From NCBI RefSeq assembly GCF_900091845.1, contig NZ_FMCI01000323.1:1-50397 (forward strand): a stretch of DNA of 50,397 bases, read 5' to 3'. This DNA comes from Streptomyces sp. SolWspMP-5a-2. Its GTDB lineage: Bacteria > Actinomycetota > Actinomycetes > Streptomycetales > Streptomycetaceae. The notes beneath the pieces are model-generated. The model worked only from the letters and a program-made list of their open reading frames with translations. It was not told where the DNA came from and ran no database searches. Position numbers and translations under genes: made by a program. This document shows, piece after piece, positions 1 to 8,685 of this stretch; the stretch's first letter is position 1, and every line of letters starts with the position of its first letter.

Positions 1-54
1 ACGGGTGCCGCGCCCACGCCCCCACCGGGCGCCGCGCTCAGCCCCGTCCCCGGG

Positions 55-75
55 CCCCCGCCCCGCCCCGCCCCC
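55..75 (-). other. G-quadruplex-capable tract
   Basis: On the minus strand this reads as four G-runs of 5, 4, 4 and 5 separated by single C residues, an ideal intramolecular quadruplex pattern. It lies about 100 bp before the first gene, in a C-rich stretch (1-162) where I find no convincing gene. A TATCCT box at 119-124 could be a -10 element for the oxidoreductase gene. Function is unknown. Confidence 0.5.
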
Positions 76-171
76 GGGCGAACTCCACCCGCTTCGGGGC
101 TCCGTCCGGTGTCCGGCCTATCCTGATCCCACTGGCCGTCGGCTGACGTTAGGGGTCCGAAGGTGCCGTCG

Positions 172-1581
172 ATGCTCGATGCGGTCGTGGTGGGAGCGGG
201 GCCGAACGGACTGACGGCCGCCGTGGAGCTGGCCCGGCGCGGCTTCTCCGTGGCCGTCTTCGAGGCCCGGGACACCGTGGGCGGGGGAGCCCGCACCGAG
301 GAACTCACCCTCCCCGGCTTCCGTCACGACCCCTGCTCCGCCGCCCACCCCCTCGGGATCAGCTCCCCGGCGTTCCGCGCCCTGCCCCTGGAGCGGTACG
401 GCCTGGAGTGGCTCCACCCCGAGCTGCCCATGGCGCACCCCTTCACCGACGGCACCGCGGCCGTGCTCTCCCGCTCGGTCGGCGAGACCGCCGCCTCCCT
501 CGGCCCCCGGGACGCGGGCGCGTACCGCAGGCTCGTCGCGCCGTTCCTGACCCGGTGGGACACCCTCGTCCAGGACTTCATGTCGCTGCCGCGCACCGCC
601 CTGCCACGCGACCCGGTGACGCTGGCCCGCTTCGGCCTTGCCGGGCTGCCGCCGTCGACGCTGCTCAGCCGCCGGTTCCAGGACGAGCGGGCCCGGACCC
701 TGTTCGCCGGGCTCGTCGGCCACGTCATGGCCCCGCTCTCCGGATTCGCGACCGGCGCGATCGGCCTGGTGTTCGCGCTCGCCGCGCACGCCAGGGGCTG
801 GCCGGTGGCGCGCGGCGGCTCCCAGTCCATCTCGGACGCGCTCGCCGCCCACCTCGCCGACCTCGGCGGCGCGATCCACACCGACTACGAGGTCAAGCGC
901 CTCGACGACCTGCCCCCGGCGCGCGCCTACGTCTTCGACACCTCGCCCACCGCGTTGGCCCGCATCGCGGGCTTCGGGCGCGCCTTCGAGGGGTACCGCT
1001 ACGGACCGGGCGTCTTCAAGATCGACTACGCGCTGGACGGCCCGGTGCCCTGGACCGCGGAGGCGGCCCGCTCCGCGGGCACCGTCCAGATCGGCGCCGA
1101 CAGCGCGGAGATCGGCGCCGCGCTGCACGACGCGTCGCGCGGCGGGCGGGCGCCCCGGCGGCCCTTCATGATCACGGTGCAGCCCGGCGTCGTCGACCCG
1201 GGCCGTGCCCCCGCGGGCAAGCAGGTGTTCTGGGCGTACGCGCACGTGCCGAACGGCTGGACCGGAGACCTCACCGACGCCATGGAACGCCAACTGGAGC
1301 GCTTCGCACCGGGGTTCCGCGATCTGGTCCTCGCCCGCGCCACGGCCGGGCCGCCCGAACTCGCCGCCCGCAACGCCAACTACGTCGGCGGCGACATCGG
1401 CACCGGCGCGTTCACCGGCCTCCAGACCGTGCTGCGCCCCCGGTTGTCCCTGTCCCCGTACACCACCCCGCACCCGGCGGTCTTCCTCTGCTCGTCGGCG
1501 ACCCCGCCGGGTCCCGGCGTGCACGGGATGTCGGGACACAACGCGGCGAAGGCCGTGTGGAGGAGGCTGCGCACCCCATGA
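172..1581 (+). CDS. FAD-dependent phytoene-dehydrogenase-like oxidoreductase
   Basis: Predicted 469-residue flavoprotein of the NAD(P)/FAD-dependent amine-oxidase/phytoene-desaturase superfamily. The N-terminus has the Rossmann motif VVVGAGPNGLTAA (GxGxxG at residues 8-13), then a typical GGGARTEE segment. The C-terminus carries HGMSGHNAAKAV, the usual FAD-contacting end of this family. I chose the ATG at 172 because GAAGG at 159-163 sits 8 nt upstream; a GTG at 163 would add three residues but has no spaced ribosome site. The stop overlaps the next start by 4 bp (ATGA), so the two genes are probably translationally coupled. Substrate unknown; no carotenoid genes are nearby, so carotenoid desaturation is not implied. 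Confidence 0.85.
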   Translation: MLDAVVVGAGPNGLTAAVELARRGFSVAVFEARDTVGGGARTEELTLPGFRHDPCSAAHPLGISSPAFRALPLERYGLEWLHPELPMAHPFTDGTAAVLSRSVGETAASLGPRDAGAYRRLVAPFLTRWDTLVQDFMSLPRTALPRDPVTLARFGLAGLPPSTLLSRRFQDERARTLFAGLVGHVMAPLSGFATGAIGLVFALAAHARGWPVARGGSQSISDALAAHLADLGGAIHTDYEVKRLDDLPPARAYVFDTSPTALARIAGFGRAFEGYRYGPGVFKIDYALDGPVPWTAEAARSAGTVQIGADSAEIGAALHDASRGGRAPRRPFMITVQPGVVDPGRAPAGKQVFWAYAHVPNGWTGDLTDAMERQLERFAPGFRDLVLARATAGPPELAARNANYVGGDIGTGAFTGLQTVLRPRLSLSPYTTPHPAVFLCSSATPPGPGVHGMSGHNAAKAVWRRLRTP

Positions 1582-2090
1582 CGACGACCCTCACCCTGGT
1601 CAGGGGCGACATCACCCGGGAGAGCGTCGACGCGATCGTCAACGCGGCCAACTCCTCCCTCCTGGGCGGCGGCGGTGTCGACGGCGCCATCCACCGCAGG
1701 GGCGGCCCCGAGATCCTCGCCGCCTGCCGGGCGCTGCGCGCCTCCCGGTACGGCAAGGGCCTGCCGACCGGACAGGCGGTGGCGACGACCGCGGGCGCGC
1801 TGGACGCGCGCTGGGTGATCCACACCGTGGGCCCGGTGTGGAGCGCGGACGAGGACCGCTCCGCGCTGCTGGCCTCCTGCTACCGGGAGTCGCTCCGCGT
1901 CGCCGACGGACTCGGCGCCACCACCGTGGCGTTCCCCGCCGTCTCCACCGGTGTCTACGGCTGGCCGATGGACGACGGCGCCCGCATCGCGCTCGACACC
2001 GTCCGCACGGCGGACACCGCGGTCCGTGAGGCCAGGTTCGTGCTCTTCGACGACGCGGCGTACCGGGCCTTCGCCACGGCGCTCGGCTGA
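1578..2090 (+). CDS. Macro-domain protein (O-acetyl-ADP-ribose deacetylase type)
   Basis: A 170-residue single macro domain. The ADP-ribose-binding loop NAANSSLLGGGGVDGAIH (residues 22-39) and the second glycine loop VSTGVYGWP are intact. MacroD/YmdB-type proteins with these motifs hydrolyse O-acetyl-ADP-ribose or remove mono-ADP-ribose from proteins; the precise substrate here is inferred. Its ATG overlaps the oxidoreductase stop by 4 bp. A Sir2 enzyme, which makes O-acetyl-ADP-ribose, lies about 9 kb away, not in the same operon. Confidence 0.9.
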   Translation: MTTTLTLVRGDITRESVDAIVNAANSSLLGGGGVDGAIHRRGGPEILAACRALRASRYGKGLPTGQAVATTAGALDARWVIHTVGPVWSADEDRSALLASCYRESLRVADGLGATTVAFPAVSTGVYGWPMDDGARIALDTVRTADTAVREARFVLFDDAAYRAFATALG

Positions 2091-2149
2091 AGTCCCTTGC
2101 GGACAGGGCGTGTTGGCCCAGGCCGCGGGGAGAAGCGGGCGGCGGGCGG

Positions 2150-3160
2150 TCAGTCCGCCGCCGTCGACTCCCGGGCCACCACCCGGAACGGGCTCACGAA
2201 CTCCTGCCGCTCAAGGGCCTGTCCGGGACGTTCGATGCGCTGCACCAGGAGGTCGACCGCGCGGGCGGCCATCAGATCGTGGTCCGGGTCGACGGTGGAG
2301 AGCGACGGGACGAGGTAGGCGCTCTCCGGGACGTCGTCGAAGCCGATCACCTTGACCTCGCCCGGCACCCGCACCCCGCAGTCGGCCAGTCCCCGCAGGA
2401 CGCCGAGGGCGACCGTGTCGGTCACGCAGAACACCCCGTCCACGCCCCGTCCCCCAAACGCCAGTTCGCGGGCCGCCGCCGCCCCGGCCGCCATGGTGAG
2501 CCGGTCCACCGTGCGCACCAGGTCCGGTTGCACCGGCAGTCCCGCCTCCGTCAGGGCCCGCGTGTAGCCGCTGTGGCGCAGGCCGGAGACGTCCGTCTCG
2601 CCGGCCAACGGGCCGCAGACCAGGGCGATCCGGCGGCAGCCCCGGTCGATCAGATGGCGGGTCGCCGCGTGGGCGCCGTCGACGTTGGGCATGGCGACGT
2701 GGTCGACGGGACCGCCGAAGATCCGCTCGCCCAGGATGACCAGCGGATGGTCCGTCCTGAGCCGGTCCGCGTCGGCGGGGCCGAGCCCGACCGTGCTGAG
2801 GATGAGCCCGTCGTAGAGCCGGTTGCGGGACAGCGACAGCGCCGCCAGCTCGTTCTCCCGTACCGCGCCGGTCTGTTCGACGGCCACCCGCAGCCCGTGC
2901 CGGGCCGCCGCCGCGATGAGCGCGGCGGCGAGCCTGCCGTAGTAGGGGCGGTCGATCTCCGGGACGGCGAGCCCGATCGTGCCGGTGCGGCCCTTGCGCA
3001 GATTGCGGGCGGCGACGTTCACCCGGTAGTCGAGCCGGGTCATCGCCGCCATGACCCGTTCCCTGGTGGCGGGCCGCACGTTCGGGTGGCCGTTGATGAC
3101 GTTCGACACCGTCATCGCCGACACCCCCGCCGCCCTGGCCACGTCCTGGATGGTCGTCAC
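2150..3160 (-). CDS. LacI-family transcriptional regulator
   Basis: A 336-residue sugar-responsive repressor. The N-terminal LacI helix-turn-helix starts TTIQDVARAAGVSAMTVSNV, followed by the hinge and a periplasmic-binding-protein-like effector domain (RTGTIGLAVPEIDRPYYGR near residue 60). The GTG at 3160 has AGGAG 5 nt upstream; a GTG at 3166 would give a 4-bp overlap with the preceding gene but leaves no spacing from that AGGAG. It is the last gene of the GH51-GH27-lacI run, so it probably controls that operon, likely through the palindrome at 6160-6176. The effector is probably an arabinose- or galactose-containing sugar (inference). Confidence 0.92.
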   Translation of the reverse strand: MTTIQDVARAAGVSAMTVSNVINGHPNVRPATRERVMAAMTRLDYRVNVAARNLRKGRTGTIGLAVPEIDRPYYGRLAAALIAAAARHGLRVAVEQTGAVRENELAALSLSRNRLYDGLILSTVGLGPADADRLRTDHPLVILGERIFGGPVDHVAMPNVDGAHAATRHLIDRGCRRIALVCGPLAGETDVSGLRHSGYTRALTEAGLPVQPDLVRTVDRLTMAAGAAAARELAFGGRGVDGVFCVTDTVALGVLRGLADCGVRVPGEVKVIGFDDVPESAYLVPSLSTVDPDHDLMAARAVDLLVQRIERPGQALERQEFVSPFRVVARESTAAD

Positions 3161-3162
3161 GC

Positions 3163-4464
3163 TCACTCCTGCCGCCGTTCCTCCCCCAGACGGTAGAGGG
3201 CGGCGCCGTGCGCGGGCAGGTCGACGGCGAGCCGGTGGCCGTCGTGCGGGGTGTCGCGGCGCGTCCACAGCTCGCGCACCCGGTCCTGGCGCCGGGCGCC
3301 GATCGAGCCGAGCGGCACGTGGAACCGGCGTGCCGCGCCGGACGTCGAGAAGACGGCGGCGTACCGCGTCCCGCCGTCGGTGTCCCGGGCCGTCCACAGC
3401 ACGAGGTCGCCCTCGCGCAGCACCTCGCGGCCGCCGGTGCCGTGCCACAGCACCGCCGGCGCCTCGTCGTGGGTGAGCAGATCGATCGTCTCCGGCGGGC
3501 TGGTCGGCAGATCGCCGCCCATCATCAGCGGGGAGCGGGAGATCAGCCACAGCGTCAGCAGACTGATCTGCTCGTCCCGGGTCAGCGCGCTCATCCGGTC
3601 CTCGCCGCGCTCGGCGCGGATGCCGATGTGCCCGAGCGGCAGCATGTCCGCGTCCGCCTAGCCGCCCGCGCCCTGCCAGGGCGCCCACCGCGCCATCCGG
3701 GCGAACTGCGCCTCGACGTCGGCCCATCGGTCCCACAGGTCGTCGCAGACCCGCCACATGGTGGCGTTCTCCCGCAGATGGTCCAGGCGTGCCAGCGAGA
3801 CGTCGGTGCCGGGGGAGAGGCTCAGCTCGATCGGACGCCCGCAGCGCTCGATCGCCCGCGCGTAGGCGGCGATCTCCCGCTCGTGGTACGGGAAGAGCAT
3901 GTCGTCGGCCTTGACGAAGTCCACGCCCCACGCGGCGAACTGCGCCACCTGGGAGTCGTAGTACGCCTGCGCCCCCGGACTGCCGTGGTCCAGGCCGTAG
4001 TTGTCGGAGTTCCAGGGGCAGACGGACGAGGTGTCCGCGACCTCGTCGGCGGTGAACTCCGTGCCCAGTACAGGGAGTCGGGCGGCCACCGCGCGGCGCG
4101 GGATGCCCCGCATGATGTGCACCCCGAACCGCAGGCCGAGGGCGTGCACCCGTGCGGCGAGCGGCCCGAACCCGGCGCCGTCCGCAGCCGACGGGAAGCG
4201 TCCGGGGGCGGGGAGCTGACGCCCGTACGCGTCGAGGACCAGCGGCGCGTCCGGGTTGTAGCCGTGGGCTCGTGCGGTCGGCTCGTACCACTGGATGTCC
4301 ACGACGACGGTGTCCCAGCCGTACGGCAGCATCCGCCGCCCGAGGAACTCCGCGTTGGCGAGCACCTCTTGCTCGGTGACGGTGGTGCCGTAGCAGTCCC
4401 AGCTGTTCCACCCCATCGGCGGGCGTGCGCGGCGGTCGGGGAGCGGACGGGCGGGTCGGTTCAT
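3163..4464 (-). pseudogene. GH27 alpha-galactosidase-like gene interrupted by an in-frame amber codon
   Basis: A 434-codon GH27 gene. The N-terminus has the family hallmark PPMGWNSWDCYGTTVTE; the nucleophile region is WGVDFVKADDM and the acid/base region WRVCDDLWDRW. A TAG at 3658-3660 ends the first part just after WAPWQGAGG. The same frame then continues with ADADMLPLGHIGIRAERGED, the conserved end of the barrel, plus about 160 residues including the C-terminal beta-sandwich. The amber codon takes the place of a conserved Trp (TGG), so one G-to-A change explains it. GGGAG about 9 nt before the ATG supports the start. Expected role: removal of alpha-D-galactose or beta-L-arabinopyranose from plant glycans. 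Either a true nonsense mutation or a base-call error. Confidence 0.85.
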
Positions 4465-4511
4465 CGGCGGGGTCTCCCGTATTACGGGCGCGGACGGCGG
4501 AGGTGGGGTGC

Positions 4512-4529
4512 TGCCCGTGCGGACGGGCA
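4512..4529 (-). terminator. Small intergenic hairpin between GH51 and GH27 genes
   Basis: A perfect 7-bp stem with a 4-nt loop (TGCCCGT, GCGG, ACGGGCA) sits in the 74-bp gap between the GH51 stop and the GH27 start. There is no T-tract. It may be a processing or attenuation structure that sets the ratio of the two enzymes. Confidence 0.4.
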
Positions 4530-4538
4530 CGCCTGTGC

Positions 4539-6101
4539 TCAGGGTGCGACGGCGGTCAGCGGGGCGCGCACGGTGGCGAAGGCGTGCGGGGGCAGGGTCA
4601 GCGTCAGGCCGCCGTCGACGGACCGGACGTCCTCGAACGGACGGGGCGCGACCGTGGCCTGCGCGCCCGGGGTGTTGTGGTCCTGGATCCTGGCGGCCGT
4701 CAGCAGCCTGGCGTCCGGGGCGCCGACCGTGCCGCCGCGCAGATCGAGCCGCACCTCGACCGGCCGGTCCGCGTCCAGATTGGTCAACGAGACCAGGAGC
4801 GAGCCGTCCTTGACGCTGGCCGAGGCCGACACCGTCTCCAACTCGGCCTCCCCGACGCTCCGTCGGGCCTGCGGGGCGCGCAGGTGCACGGCGAGGGAAG
4901 TCGCGTCCTGGTGGCCCTTGTTCATCTCGAACACGTGGTATGTCGGCGTCCGCACCAGCGCGTCGCCGTCGGTGAGCAGCATCGCCTGGAGCACGTTGAC
5001 CGTCTGCGCGATGTTCGCCATGCGCAGACGGGCCGCGTGCTTGTGGAAGACGTCGAAGTGGATGCCGGCCACCAACGCGTCGCGCAGCGTGTTCTGCTGG
5101 AAGAGGAAGCCGGGGTTCGTGCCCGGCTCGACGTCCCACCAGGTGCCCCACTCGTCGAGCACCAGCCCGACCGTGCGGCCCCGGTCGTAGACGTCCATGA
5201 CGGCGCTGTGACCGGCGATGATCCGGTCGACGTCGCGCGCCGACAGCATCGTCCGGTAGTAGTCGTCGGTGTCGAAGACGGTGGCGCTGCCCTTCGCCTC
5301 CCACGGTCCGGACAGCGTGTAGTGGTGGACCGAGAGGGACTGGAAGTAGGTCTTCGGCGTCGCCTCGCACCCGAAGCAACTGATCTGCTGCATCAGGGTC
5401 TCGGTCCACTTGTAGTCGTCGTCCGAGGCGCCGGACGCGATCCGGTGGAGCCGGTTGCCGCCGTGGTCGCGGCAGTACGTGGCGTACTGCCGGGCGAGGT
5501 CGGCCGAGTACTCGGCGCGCATGTTGCCGCCGCAGCCCCAGGTCTCGTTGCCGATGCCCCAGAACGGCACCCGCCACGGCCGCTCCCGGCCGTTCGCCCT
5601 GCGCAGCCGCACCATCGGGCTGTCGCCGTCCCGGGTCAGGTACTCGACCCACTCGCTCATCTCGCGGACCGTGCCGCTGCCGACGTTGCCGCTGATGTAC
5701 GGCTCCGCGCCCAGGAGTTCGCACAGCGCCATGAACTCGTGGGTGCCGAAGTGGTTGTTCTCCTCGACGTCGCCCCAGTGCGTGTTGACCATCGTGGGCC
5801 GCTCCTCGCGCGGCCCGATGCCGTCCCGCCAGTGGTACTCGTCGGCGAAACAACCGCCGGGCCAGCGGAGGTTGGGGATGTCCAGCGCGCGCAGCGCCTC
5901 GACGACGTCGAGCCGGATGCCGCCCTCGTGGGGGATCGCGGAGTCCTCGCCGACCCAGAAGCCGCCGTAGACGCAGCTTCCGAGGTGCTCGGCGAAGTGG
6001 CCGTACAGATGGCGGCTGATCGTCGGGCCTTCGATGTCGAGGTTGATGACGGCCGTCGCCGAGACGGCGGGGACGGAGGTGGAGGCGCTGGCTGCGGACA
6101 C
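4539..6101 (-). CDS. GH51 alpha-L-arabinofuranosidase
   Basis: A 520-residue retaining arabinofuranosidase that would release L-arabinofuranose from arabinan, arabinoxylan or their oligosaccharides. The acid/base Glu is in GIGNETWG (about residue 186) and the nucleophile Glu in LVLDEWGTWW (about residue 317). The LRWPGGCFADEYHWRDGIGP segment near residue 78 is typical of GH51. No signal peptide is visible, so it probably acts in the cytoplasm on imported oligosaccharides. I chose the GTG at 6101 because GAGGGG lies 9 nt upstream; starting at 6215 would add an atypical leader running through the operator. First gene of the sugar operon. Confidence 0.93.
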   Translation of the reverse strand: MSAASASTSVPAVSATAVINLDIEGPTISRHLYGHFAEHLGSCVYGGFWVGEDSAIPHEGGIRLDVVEALRALDIPNLRWPGGCFADEYHWRDGIGPREERPTMVNTHWGDVEENNHFGTHEFMALCELLGAEPYISGNVGSGTVREMSEWVEYLTRDGDSPMVRLRRANGRERPWRVPFWGIGNETWGCGGNMRAEYSADLARQYATYCRDHGGNRLHRIASGASDDDYKWTETLMQQISCFGCEATPKTYFQSLSVHHYTLSGPWEAKGSATVFDTDDYYRTMLSARDVDRIIAGHSAVMDVYDRGRTVGLVLDEWGTWWDVEPGTNPGFLFQQNTLRDALVAGIHFDVFHKHAARLRMANIAQTVNVLQAMLLTDGDALVRTPTYHVFEMNKGHQDATSLAVHLRAPQARRSVGEAELETVSASASVKDGSLLVSLTNLDADRPVEVRLDLRGGTVGAPDARLLTAARIQDHNTPGAQATVAPRPFEDVRSVDGGLTLTLPPHAFATVRAPLTAVAP

Positions 6102-6159
6102 GCGTGTGTTCCCCTCTGACGGACCGGAGATCCGCCGTGCCTGGGTTCCTCGGAGATCC

Positions 6160-6176
6160 TTTGTATCGATAAAAAC
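6160..6176 (-). promoter_or_regulatory. Putative LacI-family operator upstream of GH51 gene
   Basis: TTTGTATCGATAAAAAC contains an AT-rich palindrome centred on CG (TATCGATA at 6164-6171), the usual shape of LacI-family operators. It is the only AT-rich patch in the region and lies 60-75 bp upstream of the GH51 start, as expected for an operator of the LacI protein encoded at the end of the operon. The link is inferred from position. Confidence 0.6.
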
Positions 6177-6277
6177 CGCAGGGAGAACCTGGCACGGAGG
6201 CTCCGGCGGCGTCAAGGGACGTGCGGGGTGCGGATGGTTTCCGCAGGGGGCTCCCGGTGCTTCCCCGGGGCGTGCGG

Positions 6278-7246
6278 TCAGTCGTCGTCGGCCGGGGGAG
6301 ACGGCGGCCGCTCGCCCTGGGCGATCTCGACGCCGGTGTGCAGATCGGTCGCCGCGTCCAGGGCCGCGGCCGCCGACAGGGCCACCGAGGCCAGCAGCAG
6401 GCAGGCGAGGACGCGGGAGAGCGGGGCGCGGGTGCGCGGGGCGCCCGCGAGCAGCGCGGAGACCCGGCGGGGGACGGGACCCGCCGTCGCCCCGAGCGCC
6501 AGCCGCGGACGGCGCGGACCGGGCCCAGGGCCCCGGACGGAGCGGGCGGCGAGCGCGGCACGCCCGACCGCGCGGGCGGTGAAGGCGCGGTCCCCGGTGG
6601 CCCGCGCGGCGGACTCGTCGGCCCAGCGCTCCAGCGCGAACGACAGCGGCTCGCGCAGGGAACGCAGGGCCGGGTGCAGGACGGCGGCCGACTCGGCGCA
6701 GACGAGGAAGAGATGGTGGCGCCCGGCGAGATGGGCGCGCTCGTGCGCCAACAGCGCCTCGCGCTCCCGCCCGTCGAGGGCCCGCAGCATCCCGGAGGTC
6801 ACGACGATCCGGCCAGGACGTCCGGGCAGCGCGTACGCGTCGGGGCGCTCGTCCGGCAGGACGACGAGGTCGCCCGCGCCCGGGACGGCCCCCGACTCCC
6901 GCCGCGCGCGGCGCACTTCGCGCACCTGACGGCGGACACCGCGGGCGGCCAGGGCGCAGAGCGCCGTCAGCGCCAGGGCGGCCGCGACGGCGGCTGGGAC
7001 CGTGGCGGGCGGGCCGACGTCGGGCAGCGAAGGGGAGAGCCGCGCGAACCGGGCGACGGAGGGCAGGCGCAGCGCCCCCGCCAGCGTCAGCAGGGCCAGC
7101 GCCGCCGTCGCGGAGAGGGCGAGCGCGCCCGACAGCACGGTGAGGGACCAGGCCGCGACCCGGGGCGGCAACTGCTCGGCGCCGCGCCGGGCGAGCGGGG
7201 CGGCGAGGAACGGCACGAGGAGGGGGAGCCAGACGGCGTAGATCAC
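6278..7246 (-). CDS. M56-family membrane metallopeptidase (BlaR1-like)
   Basis: A 322-residue membrane protein. Hydrophobic segments fill the first ~110 residues and another lies near the C-terminus (VLACLLLASVALSAAAALDA). Between them is the zinc protease motif HERAH (HExxH) in LLAHERAHLAGRHHL. The family includes sensor proteases that inactivate BlaI-type repressors. It lacks the extracellular penicillin-binding domain of true BlaR1, as is usual for short actinobacterial M56 proteins, so the signal is unknown. The GTG start overlaps the stop of the BlaI-like gene by 4 bp. Confidence 0.88.
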   Translation of the reverse strand: MIYAVWLPLLVPFLAAPLARRGAEQLPPRVAAWSLTVLSGALALSATAALALLTLAGALRLPSVARFARLSPSLPDVGPPATVPAAVAAALALTALCALAARGVRRQVREVRRARRESGAVPGAGDLVVLPDERPDAYALPGRPGRIVVTSGMLRALDGREREALLAHERAHLAGRHHLFLVCAESAAVLHPALRSLREPLSFALERWADESAARATGDRAFTARAVGRAALAARSVRGPGPGPRRPRLALGATAGPVPRRVSALLAGAPRTRAPLSRVLACLLLASVALSAAAALDAATDLHTGVEIAQGERPPSPPADDD

Positions 7247-7683
7247 GCGGGCCCCTCGGGCGGCTGCGGGGACGGCAGGGGACGGGAGGCGTCCTGGCCG
7301 CCCTCCAGGAGGTCGCGCAGGAGGTCCTCGTCCTCGGGGCTCAGATCGGAGACGAAACGGGCGAGGACCGTGCTCCGGTCGTCGTCCTTGTCGAGTTCCG
7401 CGTGCATCCGGCGGGCGGTCAGCCCCGGCGCGTCCTGCGCGGGCGCGTACGCGTAGCCGCGTCCGGAGCGGGCGCGGGTGACCACGCCCTTGGCGTGCAG
7501 CCGGGTGAGGATCGTCGTCACGGTGGTGCGGGCGAGACCGGTGCCGAGTTCGAGCTGGACGGCGGCCGGGGTGAGGGGCGCGCCCGCGGCCCACAGCGCG
7601 GCCAGCACGCCGGCCTCCAGCTCGCCCGCGGGCCGGCGGTCCGGGCGGCCGTCGGCCTCCTCGTCGTGCTGCCTCTCGGGCAT
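7243..7683 (-). CDS. BlaI/MecI/CopY-family repressor
   Basis: A 146-residue winged-helix repressor. The domain spans about residues 20-95 (ELEAGVLAALWAAGAPLTPA, then LARTTVTTILTRLHAKGVV as the recognition region), followed by a C-terminal dimerisation helix (SPEDEDLLRDLLEGG). GAGGAG lies 7 nt before the ATG. It forms an operon with the downstream M56 peptidase (GTGA overlap), the classic repressor/protease pair. A perfect inverted repeat 24 bp upstream is the probable autoregulatory operator. No beta-lactamase gene is adjacent, so the regulated stress is unknown. Confidence 0.92.
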   Translation of the reverse strand: MPERQHDEEADGRPDRRPAGELEAGVLAALWAAGAPLTPAAVQLELGTGLARTTVTTILTRLHAKGVVTRARSGRGYAYAPAQDAPGLTARRMHAELDKDDDRSTVLARFVSDLSPEDEDLLRDLLEGGQDASRPLPSPQPPEGPA

Positions 7684-7706
7684 GGGAACTCTCCTCGGCT
7701 CTCCGT

Positions 7707-7726
7707 CGTCTACAAGACGGTAGACG
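7707..7726. promoter_or_regulatory. Probable BlaI operator
   Basis: CGTCTAC and GTAGACG form perfect 7-bp inverted arms around a 6-bp spacer, just upstream of the repressor start. The GTCTAC/GTAGAC arms resemble known BlaI-family half-sites (TACA/TGTA cores). Confidence 0.7.
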
Positions 7727-7957
7727 TTCTGCGCGGACGGTGGGGACCGGCGCGGGCGCGGGCCCGCGCCGTCGGTTCCAGTATGCGAGGGGGTGCCCCG
7801 ATGGCAGCAGGCGGTTCCCGGGTGCGTTCCGGCTGCTCACGGGCGTGGGCCGCGCTGCGGTGTCACCTGTTCGGCCTAACCGGAATGGCGGCGGGGGACC
7901 GCCGGCCGAAGGCTCGGAGGCAGCCGACAGAGGGGGCCGCAGAAGGGATCACCACCC

Positions 7958-8482
7958 ATGAGCCAGCACCCAGGAGAACCGTCGGGCATACCGTCAGGAA
8001 CGCCCTCGGGCGGCGCGCAGGACACCTGGTCGGGCGGTGCCTCGCCGCGATCGGGCCAGCCCCCGGAGCCCCCGCAGCACGCCCGTCACGGAGCCGGTGG
8101 CTGGGTGACCGGCGGCGTCGTCTTCGCCGGTGTGCTGATGCTGTGCAGCGGCATCCTCGCCGTGCTCCAGGGCATCGCCGCGATCGCCTCGGACGACGTC
8201 TACGGCCGCGTCGGGACCTACGTCTACGAGCTGAACCTCACCGGCTGGGGCTGGATCCACGTGATCCTCGGCGCCCTGGTCGCCGTCACCGGTCTCGGCG
8301 TCCTCAAGGGCGCGGCCTGGGCCAGGTTCCTCGGGATCTTCCTGGTCTCGCTCAGCCTGATCGCCCAGTTCCTGTTCCTGCCGTACCTGCCGGTCTGGTC
8401 CGTCGTGATGATGGCGATCGACGTCTTCGTCATCTGGGCGCTCGCCTCCCAGCAGGAGGCGGCCGGCCGCCGCGCGGTCTGA
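7958..8482 (+). CDS. DUF7144-like four-helix membrane protein
   Basis: A 174-residue protein with a 45-residue Gly/Ser/Pro/Gln-rich hydrophilic head and then four hydrophobic segments (beginning near GGVVFAGVLMLCSGILAVL, GWIHVILGALVAVTGLGVLK, FLGIFLVSLSLIAQFLFLPY and VVMMAIDVFVIWALA). The pattern fits a common actinobacterial membrane family of unknown function. GAAGGGA precedes the ATG by about 10 nt. It is divergent from the blaI-like gene and followed by a large hairpin, so it is probably monocistronic. Confidence 0.8.
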   Translation: MSQHPGEPSGIPSGTPSGGAQDTWSGGASPRSGQPPEPPQHARHGAGGWVTGGVVFAGVLMLCSGILAVLQGIAAIASDDVYGRVGTYVYELNLTGWGWIHVILGALVAVTGLGVLKGAAWARFLGIFLVSLSLIAQFLFLPYLPVWSVVMMAIDVFVIWALASQQEAAGRRAV

Positions 8483-8556
8483 GCGGGGCCGGGCCCGACC
8501 ACCCCGTCGGCACCGGCCCGAGCGGTCGCTCCCCGGCGGGCGGCCGCGACCACCTG

Positions 8557-8612
8557 CCCGAGGCTCCCCGGCGGCCCGACCCGAGCGGTCACGGCGGCCG
8601 GGGGGCCTCGGG
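8557..8612 (+). terminator. Long hairpin after the membrane protein gene
   Basis: Two 16-nt arms (8557-8572 and 8597-8612) pair with a single G-U mismatch around a 24-nt loop. No T-tract follows, as is common for Streptomyces terminators. It would separate the membrane protein gene from the DNA-repair genes. Confidence 0.55.
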
Positions 8613-8685
8613 CGCGCCCAGGGCAGCCGGGCTCGATGTCGGAAATCCGCCAGCCCGGCCCCGCCGGATCGTCGATGCTGGACCC

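Noticed and set aside
3163..3645. Separate 160-residue gene after the amber codon
   Set aside because: It is in the same frame as the upstream GH27 part and continues its conserved domain, so it is one interrupted gene.
3208..5190. Long plus-strand reading frame opposite GH27/GH51
   Set aside because: It has no recognisable domain and is Arg/Val/Gly/Asp-rich; it is a high-GC shadow of well-supported minus-strand genes.
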